64,000 nucleotides of DNA from Bacteroidales bacterium (GTDB lineage Bacteria > Bacteroidota > Bacteroidia > Bacteroidales > F082): NCBI GenBank assembly GCA_017649945.1, contig JAGCFU010000025.1:1-64000 (forward strand), given 5' to 3'. The notes under the pieces were generated by a model, which worked only from the letters and a program-made list of their open reading frames with translations, did not search any database and was not told the DNA's origin. The translations under genes and the position numbers were made by a program. Shown piece by piece: positions 1 to 8,586 of the stretch (positions within the stretch are counted from its first letter, which is position 1; every line of letters starts with the position of its first letter).

Positions 1-126
1 TCACTCGGTGCTTGGGGCGGAGACTTCTTTCTGGCTGCCACAGAACTTTCAGAAAAAGAGGTTAAAGATTATTTTTGTAAAAAAGGCCTTAACGTAGTTA
101 TCAAGTACGACGATATAGTCCTCTAG
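1..126 (+). CDS. C-terminus of a GHMP kinase, probably the Bacteroidota GYDIA-family type (partial)
   Basis: The window opens inside a reading frame that ends in TAG at 124-126. The 41 visible residues begin SLGAWGGDFFLAA, and this resembles the end of the GHMP-superfamily small-molecule kinases that Bacteroidota carry with mevalonate-pathway genes (the GYDIA family). Only the C-terminal substrate-side segment is visible; the ATP-binding motif lies outside the window, so the assignment rests on this short match. A mevalonate kinase and a diphosphomevalonate decarboxylase lie about 48 kb away and fit a role in isoprenoid precursor synthesis, though they are not in this operon. Confidence 0.65.
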   Translation, partial: SLGAWGGDFFLAATELSEKEVKDYFCKKGLNVVIKYDDIVL

Positions 127-153
127 TTTTTGCAACTTTGCTACTTGAAAATT

Positions 154-1755
154 ATGCTTAAAAAATATATCATTATATTGGTTTTGCTGGTTTCTGCAAC
201 CATGCTGAAGGCTCAGAATCTCAATGCCGAGCGTCTGCCTGACATGAATGTGCCACGTGCCGGACACAACGTGTTTTATGCCGATGGCGAGCTAACGGTG
301 GTGGGCGGACACACCTCAGGTTTTGTGCTCACTCCGACTGCCGAATATTTCAGTGACGGCGTGTGGCATGTTGTACCTACCGTGTATTCGCACGACAACG
401 GCATGGCTGTGGTGCTCAATGATGGCAAGCAGGTTTTACTCGCCGGCGGCCACGAGAAAAACTTAGGCTTCGGACAAAGTTTCGAGCTTGAGATTTACGA
501 CCGCGAGCGACATTCGTTTGAAGGCTTCGGCACACTTGAACGTAACAGAGCATTCGCACAAGGCATTGAACTCGACAACGGAAATGTTCTGATTTGCGGC
601 AACCACAAAGGCAACGACTGCTTCGAGATGTTCGACGGACAGAGGGCATGCCACCATGTGAAAGACGTGGCTGTATGGCGCTCATCGCCTTATCTGCTTC
701 CCATTTCCAACGACGATGTGTTGGCTTTCGGCACAGTATGGCGTGGACGTTTTGAGCCTTGTGATACAGTTGACCATCTCAATGGCGAACCATTCTGTGT
801 ACCACTACTAAAAGACTGGATTCCAATGATTTATAATCAAAACAGCCACGCTAATCAGTCGTTTATTGGCGACAAAGAGGCTGGCGATTATTCATACATC
901 ATTGCAGCGCAGAATCTTGACGGCGAAATAGCCTTTATCCATATCCAAGACACAGTGTTTTCGATTTTGCCGACCTCCTCGTCTGTCCCGACATCATCGG
1001 AATGGGGAAAGATACATTACAACCGTGTCGCTGTAGCCGACCGCAATACCCATAAAGCCCATCTCGTTGGCAACGATGCCGATGGTCGCGCATACGTGGT
1101 AATGGTTGAATACGACAAGAATCCTGCACCACTAACCTTATATTATACCGAGCCTCTGCAAGATTTCGGCGATGCCACTCCATTGCTCACTCCCGACGGC
1201 AACCTCATCGTCATAGGAGGCATCATCGACGACAACTTCACACCTGTAACATCAGTGTGGCTGCTGCATACAGGCACCGAAAAAGCTTTATCGGAAACAC
1301 ACACCTATTCAGCTTGGCTGTGGATACTTTGCAGTTTGGTACTAATTGCAATTGTTTTAGTTATTGCTAAACGCATTCACAAACCTACACAGCCTACGTC
1401 ACAGCTCGATGCCGCTTCAAAAGAAATGATGGCGCGCATCAAAAACATAATGGAAACACAGCAGCTTCATCTGAATCCCGACTTGAAAATATCTGATGTT
1501 GCTGAGGCTGTAGGTATAAACAAAAACGCCGTTTCAGCTTGCATCAACGCTAACGGAAGCACTTTCAGCCAGCTCGTTAACGACTATCGCCTAGAATATG
1601 CCAAAAAGTTGCTGCGCCAGTCGCCCGACATGAAGATTGCCACCGTCGCACTTGAATCGGGATTCGCCAACGAAAGGTCTTTCTTCAGAGCTTTCAAGGC
1701 TGCCACAGGCACCACTCCAAAGGATTGGGTAAAGCAAAATCAGACAAAATCATAG
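154..1755 (+). CDS. Membrane-tethered AraC-family regulator with N-terminal propeller-like domain
   Basis: Predicted one-component transmembrane transcription regulator of 533 aa. A signal-like segment (LKKYIIILVLLVSATM) comes first. About 350 residues follow with repeated Gly-Gly and aromatic blades typical of kelch-type beta-propellers, for example VVGGHTSG, VLLAGGHE and LIVIGGI. One membrane helix lies near residues 387-408 (WLWILCSLVLIAIVLVIAK). An AraC-type double helix-turn-helix ends the protein, with the hallmark pattern VALESGFANERSFFRAFK and TGTTPKDW. The propeller would sit in the periplasm and the DNA-binding domain in the cytoplasm. An upstream in-frame TTG at 130 exists, but ATG 154 gives a clean signal start and is preferred. 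A strong terminator follows. The ligand and targets are not visible; the lipoprotein pair downstream is a candidate target by position only. Confidence 0.8.
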   Translation: MLKKYIIILVLLVSATMLKAQNLNAERLPDMNVPRAGHNVFYADGELTVVGGHTSGFVLTPTAEYFSDGVWHVVPTVYSHDNGMAVVLNDGKQVLLAGGHEKNLGFGQSFELEIYDRERHSFEGFGTLERNRAFAQGIELDNGNVLICGNHKGNDCFEMFDGQRACHHVKDVAVWRSSPYLLPISNDDVLAFGTVWRGRFEPCDTVDHLNGEPFCVPLLKDWIPMIYNQNSHANQSFIGDKEAGDYSYIIAAQNLDGEIAFIHIQDTVFSILPTSSSVPTSSEWGKIHYNRVAVADRNTHKAHLVGNDADGRAYVVMVEYDKNPAPLTLYYTEPLQDFGDATPLLTPDGNLIVIGGIIDDNFTPVTSVWLLHTGTEKALSETHTYSAWLWILCSLVLIAIVLVIAKRIHKPTQPTSQLDAASKEMMARIKNIMETQQLHLNPDLKISDVAEAVGINKNAVSACINANGSTFSQLVNDYRLEYAKKLLRQSPDMKIATVALESGFANERSFFRAFKAATGTTPKDWVKQNQTKS

Positions 1756-1781
1756 TCCAAAATGACTGACAATTTATACAA

Positions 1782-1817
1782 ACGACTGACAAAGTGTAAT
1801 TTGTCAGTCGTTTTTTT
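1782..1817 (+). terminator. Rho-independent terminator after the AraC-type regulator
   Basis: A perfect 12-bp stem (acgactgacaaa at 1782-1793 with its complement at 1800-1811) and a 6-nt loop are followed by seven T residues at 1811-1817, 26 bp after the stop codon. Confidence 0.9.
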
Positions 1818-1850
1818 GTATTGAATAGTAGCTGTTTCAGTGCTTTAGGC

Positions 1851-1858
1851 TAAATTTG
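1851..1858 (+). promoter_or_regulatory. Candidate -7 box (TAAATTTG) for the lipoprotein pair
   Basis: The sequence TAAATTTGC matches the Bacteroidota -7 consensus TANNTTTG, about 50 bp upstream of the ATG at 1908. No clear TTTG -33 element sits at the usual spacing, so this is suggestive only. Confidence 0.4.
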
Positions 1859-1907
1859 CACACCTTATTTATTGTGTCAATAGTATTTATTAACAAATTT
1901 CTATATC

Positions 1908-2939
1908 ATGAAAACTAGAACATTATTATTTTGTCTGCTTGTGCCGTTTATGGCATTAGTTTTTAACAACTGCGACAAAAGCAGCAGTTCAGGAGGCGGC
2001 GCATCGTTGACTCCGTCGGTATCAGTCGATCAAGTATCATTTGACAACGGGGCCTCCAGTCAGATTGTCACAATAAACCTCGGAAGATACAAATACTTCG
2101 GTGCTTTTATCGATGAAATAGTTGACTGGTGTGATGTCGAAATCCTGAGAGCGCAAGGCAAAGTGAAAATCACCACAACACCTAACACAGGTAGCATAGC
2201 GCGTGAATGCCATGTCCAAATCTGGGTATCCAAGACAGGCGATCCTAATGACGAGGATGAAGAATGGTTCACAGTGCTTGTCCAGCAGAGTGCTACTGGC
2301 GGTGGAGGCGGCGGAGGCACCACCGATAAATGGGTTGACCTCGGTCTGCCAAGCGGCATCTTATGGGCTTCTTACAACGTTGGAGGCAGCAAACCTGAAG
2401 ACTACGGCGACTATTTCGCATGGGGTGAGACTGACACTAAAGTGGCATTCACATGGTCTACATACGGACATGCAGCATGGGGTGAAGACATCTATGGTCG
2501 GGAAGGTTATTTTTTAATCAAATACTGCTCTCGTCAAATGGATGGTTTGGAGGGCTTCACCGACAACCTCACAGAACTCCAGCTGCAAGATGACGCCGCA
2601 AAAGCAAACATGGAAAGCGGGGCGAGAATTCCATCAAAAGAGGAATGGCAAGAGTTGAAAGATCACACAACACACGATTACGCCGAAATTAATGGCATAA
2701 GTGGCAGACGTTACACTGGCTCTAACGGAAAAAGCATTTTCATTCCTTTCGCCGGTTATATTAATAATGAGTCTATGAATGACGATAACTTCTACGGATA
2801 TTATTGGTCAAATGCACTCTATACAAACGTGCCTAATTATGCATGGGTTTTCGTCTGCGGAGAGGGAGGCTGTAATATTAACAGCCAACAAACGCGTATT
2901 TTAGGTGCCTCAGTACGTGCTGTGCGTTCCGGAAAATAA
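1908..2939 (+). CDS. Lipoprotein with BACON-like domain and FISUMP-like C-terminal domain
   Basis: Exported lipoprotein of 343 aa. The signal peptide ends in a lipobox-like NNC, followed by a Ser/Gly linker. Residues about 35-130 form a BACON-type Ig-like beta-sandwich (VSVDQVSFDNGASSQIV, with a conserved Trp-Cys). A seven-glycine linker comes next. The C-terminal ~200 residues match the Fibrobacter/Bacteroidota major paralogous type of domain (WVDLGLPSGILWAS, DYGDYFAWGET, ARIPSKEEW, VRAVRSGK). Such proteins are usually surface-exposed, but the ligand is unknown. The gene lies 22 bp upstream of a paralogue whose first ~135 codons are nearly the same at DNA level, so the two probably arose by tandem duplication and are probably co-transcribed. 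Confidence 0.75.
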   Translation: MKTRTLLFCLLVPFMALVFNNCDKSSSSGGGASLTPSVSVDQVSFDNGASSQIVTINLGRYKYFGAFIDEIVDWCDVEILRAQGKVKITTTPNTGSIARECHVQIWVSKTGDPNDEDEEWFTVLVQQSATGGGGGGGTTDKWVDLGLPSGILWASYNVGGSKPEDYGDYFAWGETDTKVAFTWSTYGHAAWGEDIYGREGYFLIKYCSRQMDGLEGFTDNLTELQLQDDAAKANMESGARIPSKEEWQELKDHTTHDYAEINGISGRRYTGSNGKSIFIPFAGYINNESMNDDNFYGYYWSNALYTNVPNYAWVFVCGEGGCNINSQQTRILGASVRAVRSGK

Positions 2940-2961
2940 ATAACAATTAAATATTACAATC

Positions 2962-4275
2962 ATGAAAACAAGAAAACTATTATTATTTTGGCTGCTTATG
3001 CCAGTATTAGCATTCGTTTTGGGCAGCTGCGACAAAAGCAGTGGCAGCTCTGGAGGCAGTGCATCTGTGACTCCTTCAGTATCAGTTGAAGAAGTCTCAT
3101 TTGACAATGATGCTTCCAGTCAGATTGTTACAATAAACCTCGGAAAATACAAATTCTACGGTGCTATCGTCGATGATGCAGGCGCAGGCTGGTGCACAGT
3201 CGAAATCCTGAGAGCGCAAGGCAAGGTACAAATCAACACAACACCCAACACTGGCACCACAGCTCGTGAATGTAGTGTTGGAATCTGGGTAGCCAACACC
3301 AACGACCCTGATGACGAAGACGGAGAATGGTTCACGGTATCTGTCAGACAGGAAGCTGTAGGTGGCGGAGGAGGTGGTGGTAGCGACACTCCATCAGTGA
3401 CACCTAACAATCTCACATTCAATTATGATGCTTCTTCGCAGATTGTGACAATAAACAAAGGTGAATACAGCCATTATGGTGCTTCTTTAGGTGATGGAGC
3501 ACACGGCTGGTGCAATGTGACTGTGCTTGAAAACAATCAAGTTGAAATCAGAGTGTCGATAAACAGTAACACCACACCACGCCAAGGCACTATCAACTGC
3601 TGGGTAGCGGATTCACAATATCCATCGGATGATGAAAAAGTGATTTTGCCTGTAACGGTGACACAGAATGTTTGTGATTTACAAGTCGATGAGGCTACTT
3701 GGATGAGATTCAATTTCGAGATGGAAGCCGACAGAACCTGCACATGGTCATACGACGGCGGCGGTCAGTTTACAGTTTCTGAAATGAAATACATTTGGTT
3801 CAGAGAATTCCAAGACATGCACGTCACACAGTCAAACGACACTGTCACATTCTGGGGATCAGCCGCAACAGAAGGTCCGAACGGCGACATTTATTACTAT
3901 AACAACCGTTATGTATGGTTTATGATTACAGGCTTTAGCTTACCTTACGACCACTGCGAACTGTGTTTGGTTAACTACGATTACAACGGTATGGGACATA
4001 ACCCCGACCCTAATGGAAATTGGCAAACCGACACCATTTATGCACATGTCAGAATGCAGCACATCCCACTTTATAGCTACGATCTTCATCTTAATCCCAG
4101 CAGCAAAACTGGTGAGTTACACTTCTATTATGAAGGAACCGATATGGATGTGCTTGAAGGACATTACAACAGTTTCGCACGCACAAAAGATGACTATTTC
4201 CAAGAAGAGGATTATGTATGGGTTGGCCGCGACAGGGATGAAGGCGAAGTGGAAGTGCATTTCACTTTAAAGTAA
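2962..4275 (+). CDS. Lipoprotein with two BACON-like domains, paralogue of the preceding gene
   Basis: Exported lipoprotein of 437 aa with a GSC lipobox. Its first Ig-like domain (VSVEEVSFDNDASSQIV) and poly-glycine linker closely match the upstream gene. After the linker it differs: a second BACON-like repeat (LTFNYDASSQIVTINKGEY) is followed by a ~200-residue beta-rich, Tyr/Trp-rich C-terminal region that I do not recognise. The pair therefore shares an N-terminal stalk and carries different terminal domains. The gene is followed by a hairpin terminator. The function is not known; surface binding is an inference from the domain type. Confidence 0.7.
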   Translation: MKTRKLLLFWLLMPVLAFVLGSCDKSSGSSGGSASVTPSVSVEEVSFDNDASSQIVTINLGKYKFYGAIVDDAGAGWCTVEILRAQGKVQINTTPNTGTTARECSVGIWVANTNDPDDEDGEWFTVSVRQEAVGGGGGGGSDTPSVTPNNLTFNYDASSQIVTINKGEYSHYGASLGDGAHGWCNVTVLENNQVEIRVSINSNTTPRQGTINCWVADSQYPSDDEKVILPVTVTQNVCDLQVDEATWMRFNFEMEADRTCTWSYDGGGQFTVSEMKYIWFREFQDMHVTQSNDTVTFWGSAATEGPNGDIYYYNNRYVWFMITGFSLPYDHCELCLVNYDYNGMGHNPDPNGNWQTDTIYAHVRMQHIPLYSYDLHLNPSSKTGELHFYYEGTDMDVLEGHYNSFARTKDDYFQEEDYVWVGRDRDEGEVEVHFTLK

Positions 4276-4296
4276 TCCCACACAATATAGTGATTC

Positions 4297-4335
4297 TACA
4301 CCCCAGTTGGACAAAAACCTTCTGGGGTGTATTTT
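4297..4335 (+). terminator. Rho-independent terminator after the lipoprotein pair
   Basis: A perfect 10-bp stem (tacaccccag at 4297-4306 with ctggggtgta at 4322-4331) is followed by TTTT, 21 bp after the stop of the lipoprotein gene. It separates that operon from the atp genes. Confidence 0.85.
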
Positions 4336-4431
4336 AATAAAAAAGACTATTTTTTTCTCAAAAAAGATATTCATATTATCAAAATTATTTTGTATAATTG
4401 CAGTTTGGAATTATGTGAAGTAAATTTTTTG

Positions 4432-5526
4432 ATGAAAAATTGGAAATACATCATAAGTCTCTCATTCTTAATGTGTTTGCTTTTAGGAACGCAGAAATAC
4501 GCTGTCGCCGAAAACGAACATGAAGAGAATTTCAATGCCGGCGAGGTTATAATCGAGCATATCCTTGACTCGTATGACTGGCACATTTTCACCTGGAAAG
4601 GCCATCATGTGAGCGTCTTTCTGCCTTGCATAGTCTTCAACGAGGGCAAATGCTACACTTTTTCGTCAAGAGTATTTCATGAAAACGACCAATATGTCAC
4701 GGTGAACAAAACGAACTCAGAAGAGCTTGTTTTTGCCATTCCGCACGAAGGACAATACAAAGGTAAGATAGTGATTATCAACGCCGACGGCTCACAGAAA
4801 CGTCCGTTCGACATCTCAATCACGAAGAATGTCATGGCGCTGTTTATCTCGTGCACAATCATTCTGGTGCTGTTTTTCCTTGTGACAAGAGCCTATCGCG
4901 AACGCGGTGAGAAAGCTCCCAAAGGACTGCAGTCGCTGTTTGAGATGCTCATCGTCTACGTGCGCGACGATATCGCACGAAAAGCCATCAATGAGAAGAG
5001 CGTAGACAAGTATCTCCCCTATCTCATCACGGTGTTTTTCTTCATCTTCATCAACAATTTGTTGGGACTGATCCCGATTTTCCCGTTCGGGGCGAACATC
5101 ACGGGAAACATTGCGGTAACTGCCACTTTGGCGCTTTTTACCTTCTTCATCACGAACCTTCTCGGAAACAAGGAATATTACAAGGACATCGTAAACACCC
5201 CGGGCGTGCCGTGGTTTTTGAAGTTCCCGTTGCCTCTCATGCCTATCATTGAGACGGTGGGCTGCTTCACCAAGCCGTTCGTGCTGGCGGTGCGTCTGTT
5301 TGCCAACATCACAGCGGGACACATCGTGGTGCTTGGCTTCATCAGCAGCATCTTCATCGTGGCGCAGATAAGTGCGGCGGGAGGCGGCGCAATGTCAGTT
5401 TTCTCGCTGATTCTTGTCATCTTCGTCGACTGCATCGAGCTGCTGGTGGCGTACATCCAAGCGTATGTTTTCACCTTGTTGTCGGCCTTGTATTTCGGGA
5501 TGGCAAGCAAAGAACATCATCATTAA
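4432..5526 (+). CDS. atpB: F1Fo ATP synthase subunit a
   Basis: Membrane subunit forming the ion half-channels of the ATP synthase, 364 aa from the ATG at 4432. It has the long Bacteroidota-type N-terminal extension: a signal-like helix, then a soluble segment. The multi-helix core with LLGLIPIFPFGANITGN and AVRLFANITAGH follows. R288 in AVRLFAN is the expected essential arginine facing the c-ring. An upstream in-frame ATG at 4327 overlaps the preceding terminator and would add 35 AT-rich residues without homology, so it was rejected. This is the first gene of an atpB-E-F-H-A-G run with no atpI in front. Confidence 0.96.
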   Translation: MKNWKYIISLSFLMCLLLGTQKYAVAENEHEENFNAGEVIIEHILDSYDWHIFTWKGHHVSVFLPCIVFNEGKCYTFSSRVFHENDQYVTVNKTNSEELVFAIPHEGQYKGKIVIINADGSQKRPFDISITKNVMALFISCTIILVLFFLVTRAYRERGEKAPKGLQSLFEMLIVYVRDDIARKAINEKSVDKYLPYLITVFFFIFINNLLGLIPIFPFGANITGNIAVTATLALFTFFITNLLGNKEYYKDIVNTPGVPWFLKFPLPLMPIIETVGCFTKPFVLAVRLFANITAGHIVVLGFISSIFIVAQISAAGGGAMSVFSLILVIFVDCIELLVAYIQAYVFTLLSALYFGMASKEHHH

Positions 5527-5558
5527 ATTTTGAATTTTAAATCTTTAAATAAATTAAA
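5526..5558 (+). repeat. AT-rich dispersed repeat in the atpB-atpE gap
   Basis: The 35-bp gap between atpB and atpE consists of AAATTTTGAATTTTAAATC-type sequence. The 17-mer at 5526-5542 recurs exactly, in inverse orientation, at 37210-37226 beside the S23-like gene. It appears to be a solitary copy of an AT-rich repeat family. Confidence 0.55.
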
Positions 5559-5561
5559 GTT

Positions 5562-5831
5562 ATGTCATTATTAGTCATGTTACAAGAAGTAGCAAACGCA
5601 GTGGTCGACTTGGCACCTCTCGCAAAGTTAGGCGCAGGTCTCGCTGCAAGTATCGCAACCATCGGTGCAGCATTGGGTATCAGCAAAATCGGCAGCAGCG
5701 CATTGGAATCAATGGCTCGCCAGCCTGAGGCAGCAGGTAACATCCAGACAAGCATGATTTTGGCAGCCGCTTTCGTGGAAGGTGTTTCACTTTTCGCAGT
5801 GGTCGTCTGCTTGCTCGTCGCTGTTGGTTGA
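5562..5831 (+). CDS. atpE: F1Fo ATP synthase subunit c
   Basis: Ring-forming proteolipid of 89 aa with two hydrophobic helices joined by the conserved polar loop ARQPEAAG (residues 52-59). E73 in AFVEGVSLF is the ion-binding carboxylate. It is followed by glycine rather than the Ser/Thr typical of sodium-binding rings, which favours proton coupling (inference). Initiation could also occur at the internal ATG at 5577. The gene sits between atpB and atpF, and a hairpin begins 7 nt after the stop. Confidence 0.96.
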   Translation: MSLLVMLQEVANAVVDLAPLAKLGAGLAASIATIGAALGISKIGSSALESMARQPEAAGNIQTSMILAAAFVEGVSLFAVVVCLLVAVG

Positions 5832-5837
5832 GAAGGT

Positions 5838-5872
5838 ATCTTAGGTTGTAACGGTTGGTTGCAACCTAAGAT
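5838..5872 (+). terminator. Intercistronic hairpin between atpE and atpF (attenuator or stabiliser)
   Basis: A 14-bp stem, with one G-U pair, joins atcttaggttgtaa (5838-5851) and ttgcaacctaagat (5859-5872) around a 7-nt loop, and is followed by a T-rich stretch. It lies inside the operon directly after the c-subunit gene, so it could give partial termination or protect the upstream mRNA 3' end. Either would raise c relative to b, as the ring stoichiometry requires. Confidence 0.6.
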
Positions 5873-5873
5873 T

Positions 5874-5918
5874 GAATTTTTAATTTTGAATCTTAAATTT
5901 TAAATCTTTGAATTTAGA
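5874..5918 (+). repeat. AT-rich dispersed repeat in the atpE-atpF gap
   Basis: Tandem AATTTTGAATCTTAAATTTTAAAT-like sequence fills the gap upstream of atpF. The 17-mer AATCTTAAATTTTAAAT at 5889-5905 also occurs at 37620-37636, at the start of the S23-like gene. It belongs to the same AT-rich family as the copy at 5526-5558. Confidence 0.55.
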
Positions 5919-5921
5919 ATT

Positions 5922-6416
5922 ATGGAATTGATAACTCCTGATTTCGGGTATTTCTTTTGGATGGTGATAGCCTTCGGCATCGTCTTCTTCTGTCTGGCAA
6001 AGTTTGCCTTTCCGGTCATAGGCAAGGCTTTGAAGACACGCGAGCAGAAGATTAGCGAGGCACTCGAACAGGCTGAGCGCACACATGAGGAGATGAAGAA
6101 TCTTCAGGCGAAAAATGAAGAGATGCTCAAGCAAGCCAAAGAGGAACGCGAGAACATGCTCAACGAAGCCCGCCAATACCGTGACAAAATCATCGAAGAA
6201 GCCAAGGAAAAGGCGAAAGATGAGACAAACAGACTCGTGGAATCGGCAAAAGAGACCATCGAGAACGAACGCAAGGCGGCGATGACCGACATCAAGAACG
6301 AAATCGCCAACATCTCGATAAAAGTCGCGGAGAAGATTCTCGAAAAAGAACTTTCGACCGACGAGGCACAACTGAATTATATCAACGAAATTATCGAAGA
6401 AACTGATAATCAATAA
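5922..6416 (+). CDS. atpF: F1Fo ATP synthase subunit b
   Basis: Peripheral stalk subunit of 164 aa. One N-terminal membrane helix (FFWMVIAFGIVFFCLAKFAFPV) is followed by a long charged coiled coil rich in Glu, Lys and Ala. Length and layout are normal for the family. It lies 6 bp upstream of atpH in the atp operon, after the hairpin and AT-rich repeat. Confidence 0.95.
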   Translation: MELITPDFGYFFWMVIAFGIVFFCLAKFAFPVIGKALKTREQKISEALEQAERTHEEMKNLQAKNEEMLKQAKEERENMLNEARQYRDKIIEEAKEKAKDETNRLVESAKETIENERKAAMTDIKNEIANISIKVAEKILEKELSTDEAQLNYINEIIEETDNQ

Positions 6417-6422
6417 GATAGT

Positions 6423-6980
6423 ATGAAAAACACACTTCTGATACGCCGCTACGCCAAGGCATTCCTCGATTTCGCCATCAAAAACAACATGACGGAACAG
6501 GGACTTGCTGACCTCGAGCTCATCACAAAGACGCTCAAGAGCCATCGCGAGTTGCGTAACATACTGTCTCAGCCGTTTTTGCCGAAAGCCAAGAAAGAAG
6601 CCATCATCAGCAGGATTTTTGGAGACAAAATCTCTGATAACACATTGAAATTCATCACGTTAATGCTCGACAAGAACCGTCAGGACATCATTCCGATGAT
6701 TCTCGTCACTTACCGTGAACTTTATAACGAATACAAAGGCATCGCCGAGGTGACGATAACAACCGCGGTGAAAATTGATGAGCCGACGCAGCATAAACTT
6801 CTCTATTTTGTAAAAGACAAAGTAAGTGGCAACGTCGTGATTATCAACAAGATAGACAAGAGTATCATCGGAGGCTTCATCATCAATTATCTTGATTATC
6901 AGTACGACAGGAGCATTCGGAATGAACTGAAGAGCCTGCAGTCGATATTCAACGATAATCTTTATGTTAAAGGATATTAA
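6423..6980 (+). CDS. atpH: F1Fo ATP synthase subunit delta
   Basis: Stalk subunit linking the b dimer to the top of F1, 185 aa, of normal length. The N-terminal helical bundle opens with [16 protein letters not shown], and the family C-terminal signature [22 protein letters not shown] is intact. It is located 11 bp upstream of atpA. Confidence 0.95.
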   Translation: MKNTLLIRRYAKAFLDFAIKNNMTEQGLADLELITKTLKSHRELRNILSQPFLPKAKKEAIISRIFGDKISDNTLKFITLMLDKNRQDIIPMILVTYRELYNEYKGIAEVTITTAVKIDEPTQHKLLYFVKDKVSGNVVIINKIDKSIIGGFIINYLDYQYDRSIRNELKSLQSIFNDNLYVKGY

Positions 6981-6991
6981 AAAAAGAAGAT

Positions 6992-8581
6992 ATGGGAACA
7001 ATAAAACCCGCTGAGGTATCAGCAATTTTGCTTGATGAGTTGACGAACTTCGAGAACGAGGCGTCGCTTGATGTGAAGGGCACGGTGCTCAACGTCGGTG
7101 ACGGCGTGGCGCGCGTCTATGGCATGAGAGACGCTGAGGCGGGCGAGCTTGTGGAGTTCGAGAAAAACGGCGCTATGGGCATCGTTTTGAACCTCGAGGA
7201 AGACAACGTCGGCGTGGTGCTTCTGAACGAAGCCGGCAACATCAACGAGGGCGACACTGTTGTTTGCACACACCGCATCGCATCAGTGAAAGTGGGCGAA
7301 GGCCTGCTCGGACGTGTCATCAACACCCTCGGACAGCCTATCGACGGCAAGGGCGAAATCAAAGGCGAGACCGTTGACATGCCATTGGAACGTAAGGCTC
7401 CGGGCGTCATCTTCCGCAAGCCTGTTGACGAGCCGTTGCAGACAGGCATCAAGGCCATCGACGCCATGATTCCTATCGGACGCGGACAGCGTGAGCTCAT
7501 CATCGGCGACCGTCAGACAGGAAAGACAGCCATTGCTATCGATACCATCATCAACCAGAAAGAGTTTTACGACAAGGGCGAGCCTGTTTATTGCATTTAC
7601 GTGGCAATCGGACAGAAAGGCTCCACCGTCGCCAACATAGTGCAAAGCCTTGAAGACCATGGTGCTTTGCCGTATACCATAGTGGTCGCCGCCACCGCTT
7701 CCGACGCAGCAGCAATGCAGTACTACGCACCGTTTGCCGGCGCCGCCATCGGCGAATATTTCCGTGACACGGGACGTGCAGCGCTCATCATCTATGATGA
7801 CTTGTCGAAACAAGCCGTGGCATACCGCGAGGTCTCGTTGCTTCTCCGCCGCCCACCGGGACGTGAGGCATATCCAGGTGATGTGTTCTACCTGCATTCA
7901 CGTTTGCTGGAACGTGCAGCGAAGATTATCAACAACGACGAAATCGCAGCGAAGATGAACGACCTTCCGGAGTGCTTGAAAGGCAAGGTGAAAGGCGGCG
8001 GCTCGTTGACGGCACTGCCAATCATCGAGACACAGGCTGGCGACGTGTCGGCGTACATCCCTACTAACGTCATCTCCATCACCGACGGACAGATATTCCT
8101 TGAGACGAACCTGTTCAACGCTGGTATCCGTCCGGCTATCAACGTGGGTATCTCGGTGTCGCGTGTCGGTGGCAAGGCTCAAATCAAGTCAATGAAGAAG
8201 GTGGCAGGAACGTTGAAACTCGACCAGGCACAGTTCCGCGAACTTGAGGCGTTCTCGAAATTCGGTTCCGACCTTGACGCAGCTACGCAAGCTGTGCTCG
8301 ACAAAGGACGCCGTAACGTACAGATATTGATACAGCCGCAATCGTCGCCGTTGCGTGTAGAAGAAGAAGTGGTAATCATATACTGCGGCGTGAACAATCT
8401 TTTGAGAAAGATTCAGCCGAATCAGGTGGCGGAGTTCCAAAAACGTTATCTGTCGCTGCTCAACACCACACAAAAAGAAACAATGAACGCGCTGCGCACA
8501 GGTAATTACGGCGATAACGAGAAAGCCATCATGACAAAGGCGGCAGAAGAAATCATCAACGCAATGACTAAGAAAGACTGA
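6992..8581 (+). CDS. atpA: F1Fo ATP synthase subunit alpha
   Basis: Non-catalytic nucleotide-binding subunit of F1, 529 aa. The P-loop GDRQTGKT lies at residues 172-179. The alpha signature region ([21 protein letters not shown]) and C-terminal helical domain are complete. Its partner beta subunit (atpD) is not in this window. It ends 5 bp before atpG. Confidence 0.98.
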   Translation: MGTIKPAEVSAILLDELTNFENEASLDVKGTVLNVGDGVARVYGMRDAEAGELVEFEKNGAMGIVLNLEEDNVGVVLLNEAGNINEGDTVVCTHRIASVKVGEGLLGRVINTLGQPIDGKGEIKGETVDMPLERKAPGVIFRKPVDEPLQTGIKAIDAMIPIGRGQRELIIGDRQTGKTAIAIDTIINQKEFYDKGEPVYCIYVAIGQKGSTVANIVQSLEDHGALPYTIVVAATASDAAAMQYYAPFAGAAIGEYFRDTGRAALIIYDDLSKQAVAYREVSLLLRRPPGREAYPGDVFYLHSRLLERAAKIINNDEIAAKMNDLPECLKGKVKGGGSLTALPIIETQAGDVSAYIPTNVISITDGQIFLETNLFNAGIRPAINVGISVSRVGGKAQIKSMKKVAGTLKLDQAQFRELEAFSKFGSDLDAATQAVLDKGRRNVQILIQPQSSPLRVEEEVVIIYCGVNNLLRKIQPNQVAEFQKRYLSLLNTTQKETMNALRTGNYGDNEKAIMTKAAEEIINAMTKKD

Positions 8582-8586
8582 TAATC

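Noticed and set aside
130..153. TTG start 24 bp upstream of the AraC-type regulator ATG
   Set aside because: It would add eight residues before a complete signal segment; the ATG at 154 is a better start.
4327..4431. N-terminal extension of atpB from an ATG at 4327
   Set aside because: It begins within the right arm of the preceding terminator and encodes AT-rich, unrelated sequence; the ATG at 4432 opens a normal signal-like helix.
7283..7897. Long open frame antisense to atpA (204 codons)
   Set aside because: It is an effect of strongly biased codon use in atpA; no start signal, promoter or known domain supports it. Similar antisense frames inside aspS, pfkA and atpB were left out for the same reason.
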